Numbered from the stretch's first letter, positions 7,491 to 17,280 are shown. The stretch is DNA of 64,000 nt from Pseudomonas sihuiensis (GCF_900106015.1 NZ_LT629797.1:2046001-2110000), one strand, 5' to 3'. Notes: a model not told the origin generated them from the sequence alone. Made by a program: numbers and translations.

Positions 7491-8924
7491 ATGACTTTTC
7501 TGCGCCCCACCCTGCTGACGCTGGCCTGCCTGTTCGCCGCCCACACCGGTGCCAGTGACCTGCCGTCGCTAGGCGACGCCAGCTCCTCGATCGTCTCGCC
7601 CCAGCAAGAACACCAGCTCGGCCGTGCCTGGCTCGGCCTGCTGCGTGGCCAGGTTTCGCAACTGGACGACCCGCAACTGAAGGATTTCGTCGAGTCCAGC
7701 GTCTATCGCCTGTCGGAAACCAGCCAGTTGCAGGACCGCCGCCTGGAGTTCGTGTTGCTCAACAGCCCGCAGCTCAACGCCTTCGCCGCCCCCGGCGGGA
7801 TCGTCGGGGTCAACGGTGGCCTGTTCCTTTATGCCCAGACCGAAGCCGAGTACGCCTCGGTCATGGCGCACGAATTGGCGCACTTGTCGCAGCGCCACTT
7901 CGCCCGTGGCGTCGAGGCCCAGCAACGCATGCAGTTGCCGATGATGGCGGCCATGCTCGCCGGCATTGTCGCCGCGGCGGCCGGCGCCGGCGATGCCGGT
8001 ATGGCAGCGATCATGTCGACCCAGGCCGCTGCCATTCAGGAACAACGGCGTTTCTCCCGGCAGAACGAACAGGAGGCCGACCGCATTGGCCTGGTCAACC
8101 TGGAAAAGGCCGGCTACGACCCACGCGCCATGCCACTGATGTTCGAACGGCTGATGCGTCAGTACCGTTACGACGCCCGCCCGCCGGAATTCCTGCTGAC
8201 CCACCCGGTGTCGGAATCGCGTATTGCCGACACCCGCAACCGCGCCGAGCAGTACCCGGCCACGGGCCGCGAAGATAGCTTGCGCTACCAGTTGATGCGC
8301 GCCCGCGTGCAACTGACCTACGAAGAGACGCCGGGCGTTGCGGCCAAGCGTTTCCGCGCCATGCTCGACGAGAACCCCGGCCTTGATGCCGCACGCTACG
8401 GCCTGGTACTGGCGCAGATGAAAACCGGCCAACTCGCCGAAGCCGGTGAAACCCTGGCGCCGCTGCTGAGCAAGACCCCGGACGACATCACCTACAACCT
8501 GGCGCAGATCGAGCTGGATATGGCGGCCAATCGCCTGGACGCTGCCGAGCGTCGTCTGGAGCGCATGTTCACCCTCTATCCGAGCAACTACCCATTGCAG
8601 CAGGCTCGCGTCGATCTGCTGCTCAAGCAGCAACGCATCGCCGATGCCGAGCGCGCCCTGGACAATCTGCTCAAGACTCGCGCCAAGGACCCGGACGTCT
8701 GGTATCAGGTCGCAGAGGTACGCGGCCTGAGTGGTAATACCATCGGCCTGCACCAGGCACGCGCGGAGTTCTTCGCCCTGGTCGGCGACTACAACCAGGC
8801 CATCGAGCAGTTGGACTTCGCCAAGCGCCGCGCCAGCAACAACTTCCAGCTGGCCTCGCGCATCGATGCCCGTCAGCGCGAACTCTCCGAGGAGAAGCGC
8901 CTGGTCGAGCAGATGCTGCGCTGA
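7491..8924 (+). CDS. bepA: Periplasmic M48 metalloprotease with TPR domain, BepA-like
   Basis: The 477-residue product has a signal peptide (about residues 1-21, ending AHTGA), a zinc protease domain with HELAH at 127-131 and the third ligand in NEQEADRIG (Glu195), and a C-terminal half of helical tetratricopeptide-like repeats from about 290. E. coli BepA (YfgC) degrades or matures stalled outer membrane proteins such as LptD at the BAM complex. The start at 7491 gives the signal peptide; the frame stays open 300 bases upstream across the promoter region and was not used. It is divergent from the tusA-like gene. Confidence 0.92.
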   Translation: MTFLRPTLLTLACLFAAHTGASDLPSLGDASSSIVSPQQEHQLGRAWLGLLRGQVSQLDDPQLKDFVESSVYRLSETSQLQDRRLEFVLLNSPQLNAFAAPGGIVGVNGGLFLYAQTEAEYASVMAHELAHLSQRHFARGVEAQQRMQLPMMAAMLAGIVAAAAGAGDAGMAAIMSTQAAAIQEQRRFSRQNEQEADRIGLVNLEKAGYDPRAMPLMFERLMRQYRYDARPPEFLLTHPVSESRIADTRNRAEQYPATGREDSLRYQLMRARVQLTYEETPGVAAKRFRAMLDENPGLDAARYGLVLAQMKTGQLAEAGETLAPLLSKTPDDITYNLAQIELDMAANRLDAAERRLERMFTLYPSNYPLQQARVDLLLKQQRIADAERALDNLLKTRAKDPDVWYQVAEVRGLSGNTIGLHQARAEFFALVGDYNQAIEQLDFAKRRASNNFQLASRIDARQRELSEEKRLVEQMLR

Positions 8925-8967
8925 TCCGGAGCATGGCGGTGCGCGCAGCGCACCCTACCTCCCTGAT

Positions 8968-8985
8968 CCCGGATTGCATCCGGGC
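8968..8985. repeat. Single REP-like arm (CCCGGAT family)
   Basis: CCCGGATTGCATCCGGG is a short palindrome matching one arm of the doublets at 9112-9172, 26907-26967 and 48623-48684. Confidence 0.6.
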
Positions 8986-9047
8986 TTGGGATTTCTGTCT
9001 AGCGCGACAGACAGACGACTCGCGGCGCTACCGCCCTCTCCCCCAGC

Positions 9048-9087
9048 CCCTCTCCACTAGGCGTGCCCCCAATAAATGGGAGAGGGG
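9048..9087. repeat. Inverted repeat CCCCTCTCC / GGAGAGGGG
   Basis: CCCCTCTCC and GGAGAGGGG face each other across about 22 bases, next to a CCCTCTCCCCC run. This is another dispersed Pseudomonas intergenic palindrome and contains no gene. Confidence 0.5.
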
Positions 9088-9111
9088 AGCACATTGCGTA
9101 GAACGTGAGTG

Positions 9112-9172
9112 CGTAGCCCGGATGCAATCCGGGACATCGGCGGCAAATTCCCCGGATTTCATCCGGGCTACG
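9112..9172. repeat. REP doublet (CGTAGCCCGGATG family)
   Basis: CGTAGCCCGGATGCAATCCG and the inverted CCCGGATTTCATCCGGGCTACG are separated by about 18 bp. It is the same family as the copies at 26907-26967 and 48623-48684. Confidence 0.8.
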
Positions 9173-9195
9173 TAAGCCTGTGAATACCGCCCAAC

Positions 9196-9233
9196 AAAAA
9201 GAAGCCCCGCACTTGGCGGGGCTCTTTTATTTC
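9196..9233. terminator. Bidirectional terminator between bepA and gdhB
   Basis: AGCCCCGC and GCGGGGCT pair over ACTTG. T-rich tracts flank both sides (CTTTTATTT on the plus strand, TCTTTTTG on the minus), fitting two convergent genes. Confidence 0.88.
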
Positions 9234-9243
9234 AGCGCACGGC

Positions 9244-12200
9244 TCAGGCGCTTTGCGCCAGGTCCATCAGTTCGCGGTTGGCCACCGCGTACATGGCGTA
9301 GTCGGTGCCGGTCGCCGAACGCAGCTCGGTCAGCATCGCCTTCCAGCGGTCGACCAGGCGTTGATGCTGGTCAAGCCACAGGGCCACGCGCGCTTCGATT
9401 TCCTGCGGACCATCGGCCATCTGCAGCACCGACACGGTGATCGCACGCTGTTGCCAGTCCAGATCATCACGGAAGGCTTCGCGGGCCAGCGCCTGCCAGT
9501 TGTTCTCCACCGGCAGACTGGTGATCTGCTGCAGGTACCAGGACAGCTCCAGGGAGCCGCCCACGGCGAAGTAGGCAGTCGCCACTTCACTGGCATCCTT
9601 GCCGGTGACGTCCGCTGCTTCGATGATCGGCAGCAAGGTGTACAGATGGCTGGTGCCGGCGACCACGCGGGCCAGCTCTTCCGGCGTACCGGCCTCGACG
9701 AAGCTCTGGTAGCGCGCCAGCCACTGCTCACGGGCCGGGCCCTCGAGCAGTTCGTCCAGACGGCCGACCAGCGCTTCGATACGCGGTGCAAAATGCGCCA
9801 CGTCGCGCGCAGCGTCCAGCTCGTTACGGCGGCTACGCAGGAACCAGCGAGTAGCGCGGCGGCCAAGGCGCATCAGCTCGTCCATCAACTGCAGTTGCAG
9901 TTCGGCCGGGACCTTGTAGTCCAGCGCCTCGATCTGCGCCCACCAGTGCGGCAAGCGGAACAGGTCACGCACGATGACGTAGGCGCCAGCGACGTTGGCC
10001 GCGCTCATGCCGGTGGACTCCTTCAGGCGCTGCACGAAGGTGATGCCCATGTGGTTGACCAGGTCGTTGGCGATCTGCGTGCTGACGATTTCGCGCTTGA
10101 GGCGGTGACGGCGCATGGCGTCGCCGAACTTCTCGGTGAGGATCGCCGGGAAGGCGGTTTCCATCTCGCGCGCCAGGTACTCATCGTCCGGCACCAGGGA
10201 CTTGAGCAGCGACTCCTTGAGGTCGATCTTGCTGTAGGAGATCAGCACCGACAGCTCTGGCCGGGTCAGGCCCTGGCCGTTGGTGGCGCGCTCGTTCAGT
10301 TCTTCGTCCGAAGGCAGGAACTCCAGGGCGCGGTCGAGCTTGCCGGCGCTTTCCAGCGCGTTCATCAGGCGCTTGTACTCGCCGACACGCTCGCGGGCGC
10401 GGCGCTCGGCCAGCGACAGCGCCTGGGTCTGCTTGTAGTTGTTGCCCAGTACCAGCTCGGACACATCGTCGGTCATCTCGACCAGCAGCTTGTTGCGCTG
10501 CTTCTCGGTCATGTCACCGCCGGACACGATCTCGCCGAGTAGGATCTTGATGTTCACCTCGTGGTCGGAGCAGTCCACGCCACCGGCGTTGTCGATGAAG
10601 TCGGTGTTGCTGGCGCCGCCATGCAGGCCGAATTCGACGCGGCCGAGCTGGGTCATGCCCAGGTTGCCGCCCTCGCCCACCACCTTGGCGCGCAGTTCAC
10701 GGCCGTCCACGCGCAGCGCGTCGTTGGCCTTGTCGCCGACGTCGGCGTGGCTCTCCTTGCTGGATTTGACGTAAGTGCCGATGCCGCCGTTCCACAGCAG
10801 GTCGACCGGAGCCTTGAGCAGCGCGTTGAGCAGCTCGGTAGGCGCCAGCTTGTCGGCAGCGATGTCGAAGCGCGCCTTCATCTGCGGGGTGATGGCGATG
10901 CTCTTGGCGCTGCGCAGGAAGATGCCGCCGCCGTCGGAAATCAGCTTGGCGTCGTAATCGGCCCAGCTCGAACGCGGCAGCTCGAACAAACGCTTGCGCT
11001 CGACGAAGCTCTTGGCGGCGTCCGGGTTCGGGTCGATGAAGATATGCATGTGGTTGAAGGCCGCTACCAGCTGCAGGCTTTCCGACAGCAGCAAGCCATT
11101 GCCGAATACGTCGCCGGCCATGTCGCCGATGCCGATCACGGTGACATTGTCCTTCTGCACGTCGATGCCGCGCTCGCGGAAGTGACGCTGCACCGAAACC
11201 CAGCCGCCCTTGGCGGTGATGCCCATGCCCTTGTGGTCGTAGCCGGCCGAGCCGCCGGAGGCGAAGGCGTCACCGAGCCAGAAGTCATATTCGGCGGCGA
11301 TGCCGTTGGCGATGTCGGAGAAGGTCGCGGTGCCCTTGTCCGCCGCCACTACCAGGTAGGGGTCATCGGCGTCGTGGCGCACCACGTTCTGCGGCGGTAC
11401 TACCTCGCCTTCCTTGAGGTTGTCGGTAATGTCGAGCAGGCCGCTGATGAAGATGCGGTAGCAGGCGATACCCTCGGCCATCACCTCGTCACGCGAACCG
11501 CCGACCGGCATCTTGCGCGGTACGAAGCCGCCCTTGGCGCCCATCGGCACGATCACCGCGTTCTTCACCTGCTGCGCCTTGACCAGGCCGAGCACCTCGG
11601 TGCGGAAGTCCTCTTCACGATCCGACCAGCGCAGGCCGCCGCGAGCGACGTCACCGAAGCGCAGGTGCACACCTTCGACGCGCGGGCTGTAGACGAAGAT
11701 CTCGAACTTCGGCACCGGCCGTGGAATCTCCGGGATCAGGCGCGGGCTGAGTTTGAAGCTGAAATAGGACTTGGCCGCGCCGCTGGCATCGGCCTGGAAG
11801 AAGTTGGTGCGCAGGGTGGCTTTGATCAGGTCCAGATAACGACGCAGGATGCGGTCTTCGTTGAGCACGGCGACGTTGTCCAGCGCGGCGAGGATGGCCT
11901 GTTCGAGCTTCTGCTGCTTGTCTTCCAGATCCTCGGCGGTGAGCTTGCGCGCGAGGTAAAAACGGGTGCGGAACAGGCGCACCAGCTCCTTGGCGATATT
12001 GGCGTGGTTGATCAGGGTCGCAGCGATATAGCTGAGGTCGAAGCCCAGGCGGATCTGCTTCAGGTAGCGCGCGTAGGCACGCAGCAGCGCCACTTCACGC
12101 CAGGGCATGGCGGCGGTCAGCACCAGGCGGTTGAACGCATCGTTCTCGGCATCGCCGCCGACGATGTGAATGAAGGCGTCCTGAAGGGTGTCGTTGAGCT

Positions 12201-14085
12201 GCTGGATGTCGACGTCCAGGCCTTCGGCGTAGGTGAAGGCGAAGTCGTGGATCCAGAATTCGCGGCCGTCATTGCGGCGCAGCTTGTAGGGGAACTCGCC
12301 AAGCACGCGCAGGCCGAGGTTCTCCAGAATCGGCAGCACGTCGGACAGCGGCAGCGGTGTATCGGCGTGATACAGCTTGCAGTGCAGTTGCTGCCCTGTC
12401 TGGGCCAATGGCTGGTAGAAGCTCATCACCAGCGGTTTGTCGTTGCTCAGGCTGAGCAGGTGCTGCATGTCCACCACTGCCGAGTGCGGGGCGAAACGCT
12501 CGCGGTAACCGGCCGGGAAGCCGCCGGGGAATTCCGCCAGGACGTTGGTGCCCTGGGCTTCGCCGAGGCTTTCGACCATCAGGCTGGCGTAGTCGTCCTT
12601 CCACGAACGGCAGGCCTGGATGACTTCCTTCTCCAGAAGCACGGGGTCGATCTGGGTCTTGTTCTTCGGGTCGACGCGCAGGATGAACTGCACGCGTGCC
12701 AGCACCGACTCGGAGAAGAAGGTCCAGAACTCGCAATCGGTGGCCTGCAGACGCTCCATCAGCACCTGCTGGATCTTCATCCGGGTTTCGGTGGAATAGA
12801 CGTCGCGCGGCACGTAGGCCAGGCAGTAGCAGAAGCGGCCGTAGGGATCGCGACGCAGGAACACGCGAATCTTGTTGCGCTCCTGAATCTGCACGATGGA
12901 CAGCGCGGTGTTGAACAGGTCGTCCACCGGGGTCTGGAACAGGTCGTCACGCGGCAGCACTTCCAGCACCTGAGCCAGTTCCTTGCCCAGGTGAGCACTG
13001 CTGTCGAAGCCCGAACGCTGCTTGATCACGTCCACCTTGCGGCGGATGTAGGGAATATTCCATACGCTCTCGGCATACACCGCCGAGGTGTACAGGCCCA
13101 TGAAGCGGCATTCCTTGACCACGTTGCCCTTGGCATCGAGCTCGCGGATGGAGACGAAATCCGGATAGGCCGGCCGATGCACACGGCTCGGCACTGCAGC
13201 CTTGGCGAAAGACAACAGCTGCGGCTCGCGCAGGTAAGCCACCGCCTCAGGCTCAATGTGCAGCTCCTCGGCGGACAAGCCGGTGCGCAGGCGCTTGGAC
13301 AGGCCGAGCAGGGATTTCTCGTCGTAGACGATGCTGCCGCCATCGGCGGTCGGCACGACGGTGAATTCCTCGTAGCCGAGGAAGGTGAAGTGGTTGTCCA
13401 GCAACCAGTTCAGGTAGATCTTGATTTCATCCAGTTCGGCCTTGTCCACCTTGAGCTTGGCGCGATCCAGCCAGGCCAGCAGCTCGCGTGCCTTGGCCTT
13501 CATCGGCTGGAAGTCGGCGACGCTCATGCGCACGTCACTGAAAACTTCGTGAATGGCCCTCTCCAGGGTTTTCAGTTCGGCGGAGCTGGAGCAGCGGTCG
13601 ATTTCCAGGAACATCAGCGCTTCCTGCAGCACGCCCTCGCCCTGGGTACCACGCGGCAGGATCTCCAGCAGCTGGCCATTCTTGTCGCGGCGCACGCTGA
13701 ACACGCTGTTCTGCAGGGTGTGGATGCTGTAACCATGGCGATTGAGTTCCATGCGCACCGAGTCGACCAGGAACGGGATGTCGCCATGCAGGATTTCCAC
13801 CGCCGTGTGGGTGGACTGCCAGCCGTGCTTCTCGTAATCGGGGTTGAAGGTGCGCACCTGCGGCTTGGCGTGATCGAAATGCTCCAGCATGTGCCAGGCC
13901 GACAGGGTGCAGCCGACCAGGTCGGACAGACGCCGCTGGGTCAACTCCTCGAGGGCGATGATGCCGAAGAACTGTTCGGCGAATAGGGCTACTTGTGGCA
14001 GCGCCTGCTCACTCACGTGCTGTGCCAGGGCCGCTTGCAGTTGGTGCTGGAAGTCGGCTTTGCTGGCCGCCGTAAAGAACGCCAT
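9244..14085 (-). CDS. gdhB: NAD-dependent glutamate dehydrogenase, 180-kDa type
   Basis: The 1613-residue protein is the large catabolic glutamate dehydrogenase that oxidises glutamate to 2-oxoglutarate and ammonia with NAD+. The N-terminal ~700 residues hold ACT-like regulatory segments. The catalytic domain starts around residue 730, with RFGDVARGGLRWSDREEDFR, KNAVIVPMGAKGGFV (active-site lysine region) and the nucleotide-binding VIGIGDMAGDVFGNGLLLS. A helical C-terminal domain follows. Length and motifs match P. aeruginosa GdhB, which is allosteric and responds to arginine. GGAG lies 8 bases before the ATG. Its position next to the 5-oxoproline genes fits a shared glutamate-catabolic theme but may simply be old synteny. 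Confidence 0.96.
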   Translation of the reverse strand: MAFFTAASKADFQHQLQAALAQHVSEQALPQVALFAEQFFGIIALEELTQRRLSDLVGCTLSAWHMLEHFDHAKPQVRTFNPDYEKHGWQSTHTAVEILHGDIPFLVDSVRMELNRHGYSIHTLQNSVFSVRRDKNGQLLEILPRGTQGEGVLQEALMFLEIDRCSSSAELKTLERAIHEVFSDVRMSVADFQPMKAKARELLAWLDRAKLKVDKAELDEIKIYLNWLLDNHFTFLGYEEFTVVPTADGGSIVYDEKSLLGLSKRLRTGLSAEELHIEPEAVAYLREPQLLSFAKAAVPSRVHRPAYPDFVSIRELDAKGNVVKECRFMGLYTSAVYAESVWNIPYIRRKVDVIKQRSGFDSSAHLGKELAQVLEVLPRDDLFQTPVDDLFNTALSIVQIQERNKIRVFLRRDPYGRFCYCLAYVPRDVYSTETRMKIQQVLMERLQATDCEFWTFFSESVLARVQFILRVDPKNKTQIDPVLLEKEVIQACRSWKDDYASLMVESLGEAQGTNVLAEFPGGFPAGYRERFAPHSAVVDMQHLLSLSNDKPLVMSFYQPLAQTGQQLHCKLYHADTPLPLSDVLPILENLGLRVLGEFPYKLRRNDGREFWIHDFAFTYAEGLDVDIQQLNDTLQDAFIHIVGGDAENDAFNRLVLTAAMPWREVALLRAYARYLKQIRLGFDLSYIAATLINHANIAKELVRLFRTRFYLARKLTAEDLEDKQQKLEQAILAALDNVAVLNEDRILRRYLDLIKATLRTNFFQADASGAAKSYFSFKLSPRLIPEIPRPVPKFEIFVYSPRVEGVHLRFGDVARGGLRWSDREEDFRTEVLGLVKAQQVKNAVIVPMGAKGGFVPRKMPVGGSRDEVMAEGIACYRIFISGLLDITDNLKEGEVVPPQNVVRHDADDPYLVVAADKGTATFSDIANGIAAEYDFWLGDAFASGGSAGYDHKGMGITAKGGWVSVQRHFRERGIDVQKDNVTVIGIGDMAGDVFGNGLLLSESLQLVAAFNHMHIFIDPNPDAAKSFVERKRLFELPRSSWADYDAKLISDGGGIFLRSAKSIAITPQMKARFDIAADKLAPTELLNALLKAPVDLLWNGGIGTYVKSSKESHADVGDKANDALRVDGRELRAKVVGEGGNLGMTQLGRVEFGLHGGASNTDFIDNAGGVDCSDHEVNIKILLGEIVSGGDMTEKQRNKLLVEMTDDVSELVLGNNYKQTQALSLAERRARERVGEYKRLMNALESAGKLDRALEFLPSDEELNERATNGQGLTRPELSVLISYSKIDLKESLLKSLVPDDEYLAREMETAFPAILTEKFGDAMRRHRLKREIVSTQIANDLVNHMGITFVQRLKESTGMSAANVAGAYVIVRDLFRLPHWWAQIEALDYKVPAELQLQLMDELMRLGRRATRWFLRSRRNELDAARDVAHFAPRIEALVGRLDELLEGPAREQWLARYQSFVEAGTPEELARVVAGTSHLYTLLPIIEAADVTGKDASEVATAYFAVGGSLELSWYLQQITSLPVENNWQALAREAFRDDLDWQQRAITVSVLQMADGPQEIEARVALWLDQHQRLVDRWKAMLTELRSATGTDYAMYAVANRELMDLAQSA

Positions 14086-14312
14086 GGTTTTGCTCCATTG
14101 GGCTGGTGGTTCGACAGGAGGTCTGGATCGCTGTCGTGAGGTGTTAGTTCAACGTTAGTCCATGAAGCGACGATGACACTTGCGAGTCGCATGCGGACCG
14201 GCGTGAAGGGAGCGACCGACTGGTCACATATAGCCAGCGAGCTTAACGAGGGATGGCCCGCAACCGCTTGCGGCGCTGCGACATTTTCTTTCAAGGCTGC
14301 ACCGGCACGGTG

Positions 14313-14356
14313 CAAAAAGAAAAGCCTTGGCCCGCCAGCGGAGCGCGAGCGGGCCA
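14313..14356 (-). terminator. Intrinsic terminator after the TRAP operon
   Basis: Minus-strand TGGCCCGC pairs with GCGGGCCA across a 13-base loop, followed by AGGCTTTTCTTTTTG. It lies directly behind the dctM-like stop. Confidence 0.82.
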
Positions 14357-14366
14357 GGGAGAGAGA

Positions 14367-15683
14367 TCAGGTGCCGCGCATCGCTTGGGGCAGCGCCAGT
14401 ACGATCTGCGGGAACAAGGTGATCAGGATCGCCGCCAGCACCAGCAGGAGGAAGAACGGAAAGCTGGCACGCGCCACCGCGCCCAGGTTGCGCCCGGTGA
14501 GGTTCTGGATGACGAACAGGTTGAAACCCACCGGCGGGGTGATCTGCGCCATTTCCACCACCAGGATGACGAAGATGCCGAACCACAGCAGATCGATCCC
14601 GGCAGCCTGCACTGCCGGCAGAATCACTGCGGTGGTCAGCAGGATGATCGAGATACCGTCGAGGAAGCAGCCCAGGGCAATGAAGAACAACGTCAGCGCC
14701 AGCAGCAACAGGTATGGCGACAGCTGTTTGGCGATGATCCAGTCGGCCAGCGCCGCCGGCAGGCCGGTGAAGCTCATGGCCGAGGTCAGGTACGCCGCGC
14801 CGAGCAGGATGAAGAAGATCATGCACGAGGTGGACACCGCGCCCATCAGGCTGGCCATGAAGGTTTCGCGAGTCAGCGCCCCCGAGACCAGCGCGATCAG
14901 CAGCGCACCGACCACCCCCACAGCCGCTGCCTCGGTGGCCGTGGCGATGCCGCCGTAGATCGAACCGATCACCGCGACGATCAGCCCTAGTACCGGAATC
15001 AGCAGTTTGGCTCGGCGCAGTTTGTCCATGAACGGCAGGCGCTCGCCCTCCTCCGGCAGCTTGCTGCGATTGCAGGCAGACCAGAGCATCAGGTAGCCGC
15101 TGAAGATCGCCAGCAGCAGCAGGCCCGGCAGAATGCCGGCGATGAACAGGCGCGAGATCGATACCTGCGCCGCCACGCCATAGACAATCATCATGATCGA
15201 CGGCGGAATCAGCAAACCGAGCGTGCCGGCACCGGCCAGCGAGCCCATGGCGATGGATTCCGGGTAGCCGCGCGACTTCAGCTCGGGCAGAGAGATACGG
15301 CCGATGGTGGCAGCGGTGGCAGCGGAAGAGCCGCTGACCGCGGCGAACAGGCCGCAGCCGAACACGTTGACGTGCAACAACCGCCCCGGCAGGCCCCGCA
15401 TCCACGGCGCCAGGCCATTGAACATGTCTTCGGAAAGTCGGGTGCGATAGAGAATCTCGCCCATCCAGATGAACAGCGGCAGCGCCGTCAATGTCCAGCT
15501 GGCGCTGGAAGCCCAGCTGGTGGAGGCGAGAATCGAGCCGGCCGGCGCACCGCCGAACAGCTCCATGCCGATGATGCCAACGCCGAGCAACGACAGGGCA
15601 ACCCAGACGCCGCCGCCAAGCAGCACGAACAGCGCCAGCAGCAGGGTGATTGTAATGATTGTGTAGTCCACGGGTTCACTCAC
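14367..15683 (-). CDS. dctM: TRAP transporter large permease (DctM type)
   Basis: The 438-residue membrane protein has about twelve hydrophobic segments and the DctM/SiaM hallmarks GCGLFAAVSGSSAATAATIG, LLIPPSIMMIVYG, and near the C-terminus FFIALGCFLDG and QITPPVGFNLFVIQ. It couples Na+ flow to uptake of a carboxylate delivered by the periplasmic binding protein. The frame opens at GTG (15681-15683); a second GTG four codons later would give MDYTIITIT, and no strong ribosome-binding site decides between them. It is 46 bp downstream of dctQ. The substrate is inferred to be 5-oxoproline from context. Confidence 0.92.
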   Translation of the reverse strand: MSEPVDYTIITITLLLALFVLLGGGVWVALSLLGVGIIGMELFGGAPAGSILASTSWASSASWTLTALPLFIWMGEILYRTRLSEDMFNGLAPWMRGLPGRLLHVNVFGCGLFAAVSGSSAATAATIGRISLPELKSRGYPESIAMGSLAGAGTLGLLIPPSIMMIVYGVAAQVSISRLFIAGILPGLLLLAIFSGYLMLWSACNRSKLPEEGERLPFMDKLRRAKLLIPVLGLIVAVIGSIYGGIATATEAAAVGVVGALLIALVSGALTRETFMASLMGAVSTSCMIFFILLGAAYLTSAMSFTGLPAALADWIIAKQLSPYLLLLALTLFFIALGCFLDGISIILLTTAVILPAVQAAGIDLLWFGIFVILVVEMAQITPPVGFNLFVIQNLTGRNLGAVARASFPFFLLLVLAAILITLFPQIVLALPQAMRGT

Positions 15684-15729
15684 GAATGCAGTGCGGCGCT
15701 GGCCGCAATTAAAGGTCGAGCCAGCGGGC

Positions 15730-16236
15730 TCACTCGCTCATCGCCGTACCGGCTTCGGCAGCTTCGAAGCGCTTGCCCTGGCAGGTCAGCACCAGGCGCT
15801 CGGCCATCGCCACCACCAGAATCAGCGTGCCCAGCAGCATCGGCAGCTGTGGCAGCCACATGGGAATCGGCAACAGGCCGGACGACACCTCCTTGAACTC
15901 GTAGGACTCCAGAACGAACAACGCGCAGTACCAGGCCATATAGGTAGCGATCCCCAAACCGACCAGCGTGGCCAATACATCGACCACACGGCGACCGCCA
16001 GCGGGCAGCAGACGCAACAGCAGTTCCACACGGATGTGCGCGCCACGTTGCAGGGCGTAGGGCAAGGCGAGAAAGCCCGATGCGGCCATCGCGTAGGCGG
16101 CGAACTCATCGGCGGCGGGCACCATGGTGCCCAGTTGGCGGGCGACGATCTGCGCCACGACCAGCATACAGATCAGGACGAGAAACACGCCGGACAACCA
16201 TCCGGACAGGGTGTAGAGCTTGTGCAGTGGGGTCAT
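15730..16236 (-). CDS. dctQ: TRAP transporter small permease (DctQ type)
   Basis: The 168-residue protein has four predicted membrane helices (about 13-35, 45-65, 85-110 and 130-152), as in DctQ/SiaQ small TRAP subunits. It contains the conserved region ADEFAAYAMAASGFLALPYAL followed by HIRVELLLRLLP. It forms the membrane complex with the large subunit encoded next. I place the start at the ATG at 16234-16236, which has GGGAG ten bases upstream; a TTG two codons earlier is possible. It lies 66 bp behind dctP, with a hairpin between them. Confidence 0.9.
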   Translation of the reverse strand: MTPLHKLYTLSGWLSGVFLVLICMLVVAQIVARQLGTMVPAADEFAAYAMAASGFLALPYALQRGAHIRVELLLRLLPAGGRRVVDVLATLVGLGIATYMAWYCALFVLESYEFKEVSSGLLPIPMWLPQLPMLLGTLILVVAMAERLVLTCQGKRFEAAEAGTAMSE

Positions 16237-16264
16237 TAACAACGGGCTCCCTGGTCAAGCCACG

Positions 16265-16295
16265 AGAAAAGCCCGCCGCAACCAGTGCGGCGGGC
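16265..16295 (-). terminator. Hairpin/terminator between dctP and dctQ
   Basis: Minus-strand GCCCGCCGC and GCGGCGGGC pair over a 7-base loop and are followed by TTTTC. Within a TRAP operon this would give partial termination or 3'-end protection, yielding more binding protein than permease. Confidence 0.7.
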
Positions 16296-16302
16296 AGCAG
16301 AA

Positions 16303-17280
16303 TCACGGCTGGTAGGTGTCGAGAATCGCCTTGCCATCGGCACCAGCACGCTTGAGCCACTCATCGGTCATGCTCTGGCCGATCTGCTCGAAGCCGCTCT
16401 CTACCGCCGCCGGGGCTTGCTCGGATACCTGCATGCCATTGTCGGCCAGGGTCTTGACCAGCTCACTGGTCTTTTCCTGGGCAATCGCCCAGCCACGTTT
16501 TTCGGCACGCTCAGCGGCAGCCAGCACGGCAGCCTGAGTCGCTTCCGGCAGGCGGGCGAAGGCACGCGCGTTGACGATGACGAAGTTCTTCGGAATGAAC
16601 GCCTTGACGTCATAGTAGTAGGAGGAGAAGTCCCAGGCCTGGGAGTCCACACCGGTGGTCGGCGAGGTGAGCATGCCGTTGATCATGCCGGTGCTGAAGG
16701 CTTGCGGTATTTCGCCGGTCTGGATCACGGTCGGCACTGCGCCCATCAATTCGGTCATGCGCGAAGTGGCCGGGTTGTAGGCACGAAACTTCATACCCTT
16801 GAAGTCATCCATGCTCGCGATCGGCGTCTTGGTGAAGATGCTCTGCGGCGACCAGGGCATGGCGTACAGCAGCTTGATGCCCTGCTTGGCCAGGCGCTCT
16901 TCCACAGCCGGGCGGCTCGCGTCCCACAGGGCCTGGGCCTGCTCGTAGTTGCGCACCAGAAACGGCACGCTGTCGATTTCGAAGATCGGATCTTCGTTAC
17001 CCAGTACCGACATCAGCACGTCACCCACCTGCACCTGGCCGGTCTGTACGGCACGTTTGACCTCGGGGCGCTTGAACAGCACCGAGTTGGCGTGCACGCG
17101 AATAAGCAGTTCGCCGTTACTGGCTTTCTCCACATCCTGCGCGAACTCCTTGGCCACGGTGGTGATGAAGTTGCCATCGGGGTTCTCGGCGGTCATGTTC
17201 CAGCGCTCGGCGGCCTGGGCACCGAAGCCCAGTGCGCAAGCCAGAGCGGTAATGGCGAAACGCGATGCGATGCTTTTCAT
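16303..17280 (-). CDS. dctP: TRAP transporter periplasmic binding protein, probable 5-oxoproline binder
   Basis: The 325-residue protein has a Sec signal (cleaved near GFGAQAA, residue 23) and the DctP fold: ERWNMTAENPDGNF at the start, FKRPEVKRAVQTGQVQVGD, the carboxylate-binding arginine strand GMKFRAYNPATSRM, and IPKNFVIVNARAF. Family relatives include Bordetella DctP6/DctP7, which bind pyroglutamate; this and the nearby pxpABC genes are why I propose that ligand. CAGGAGAG precedes the ATG at 17278-17280. A paralogue is encoded at 22005-23000. A shared regulatory element lies about 85 bp upstream (17364-17400). Confidence 0.93.
   Translation of the reverse strand: MKSIASRFAITALACALGFGAQAAERWNMTAENPDGNFITTVAKEFAQDVEKASNGELLIRVHANSVLFKRPEVKRAVQTGQVQVGDVLMSVLGNEDPIFEIDSVPFLVRNYEQAQALWDASRPAVEERLAKQGIKLLYAMPWSPQSIFTKTPIASMDDFKGMKFRAYNPATSRMTELMGAVPTVIQTGEIPQAFSTGMINGMLTSPTTGVDSQAWDFSSYYYDVKAFIPKNFVIVNARAFARLPEATQAAVLAAAERAEKRGWAIAQEKTSELVKTLADNGMQVSEQAPAAVESGFEQIGQSMTDEWLKRAGADGKAILDTYQP

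Noticed and set aside
8941..9180. Repeated GC-rich blocks considered as a CRISPR array
   Set aside because: The repeats are inverted and of different families with no regular spacers; they are REP-type elements. No cas genes are present.
10561..13986. A 1141-codon open frame on the plus strand opposite gdhB
   Set aside because: It is a shadow of the GC-rich gdhB codons on the other strand. The translation is Val/Gly/His/Gln-rich with no family features, while gdhB matches throughout.
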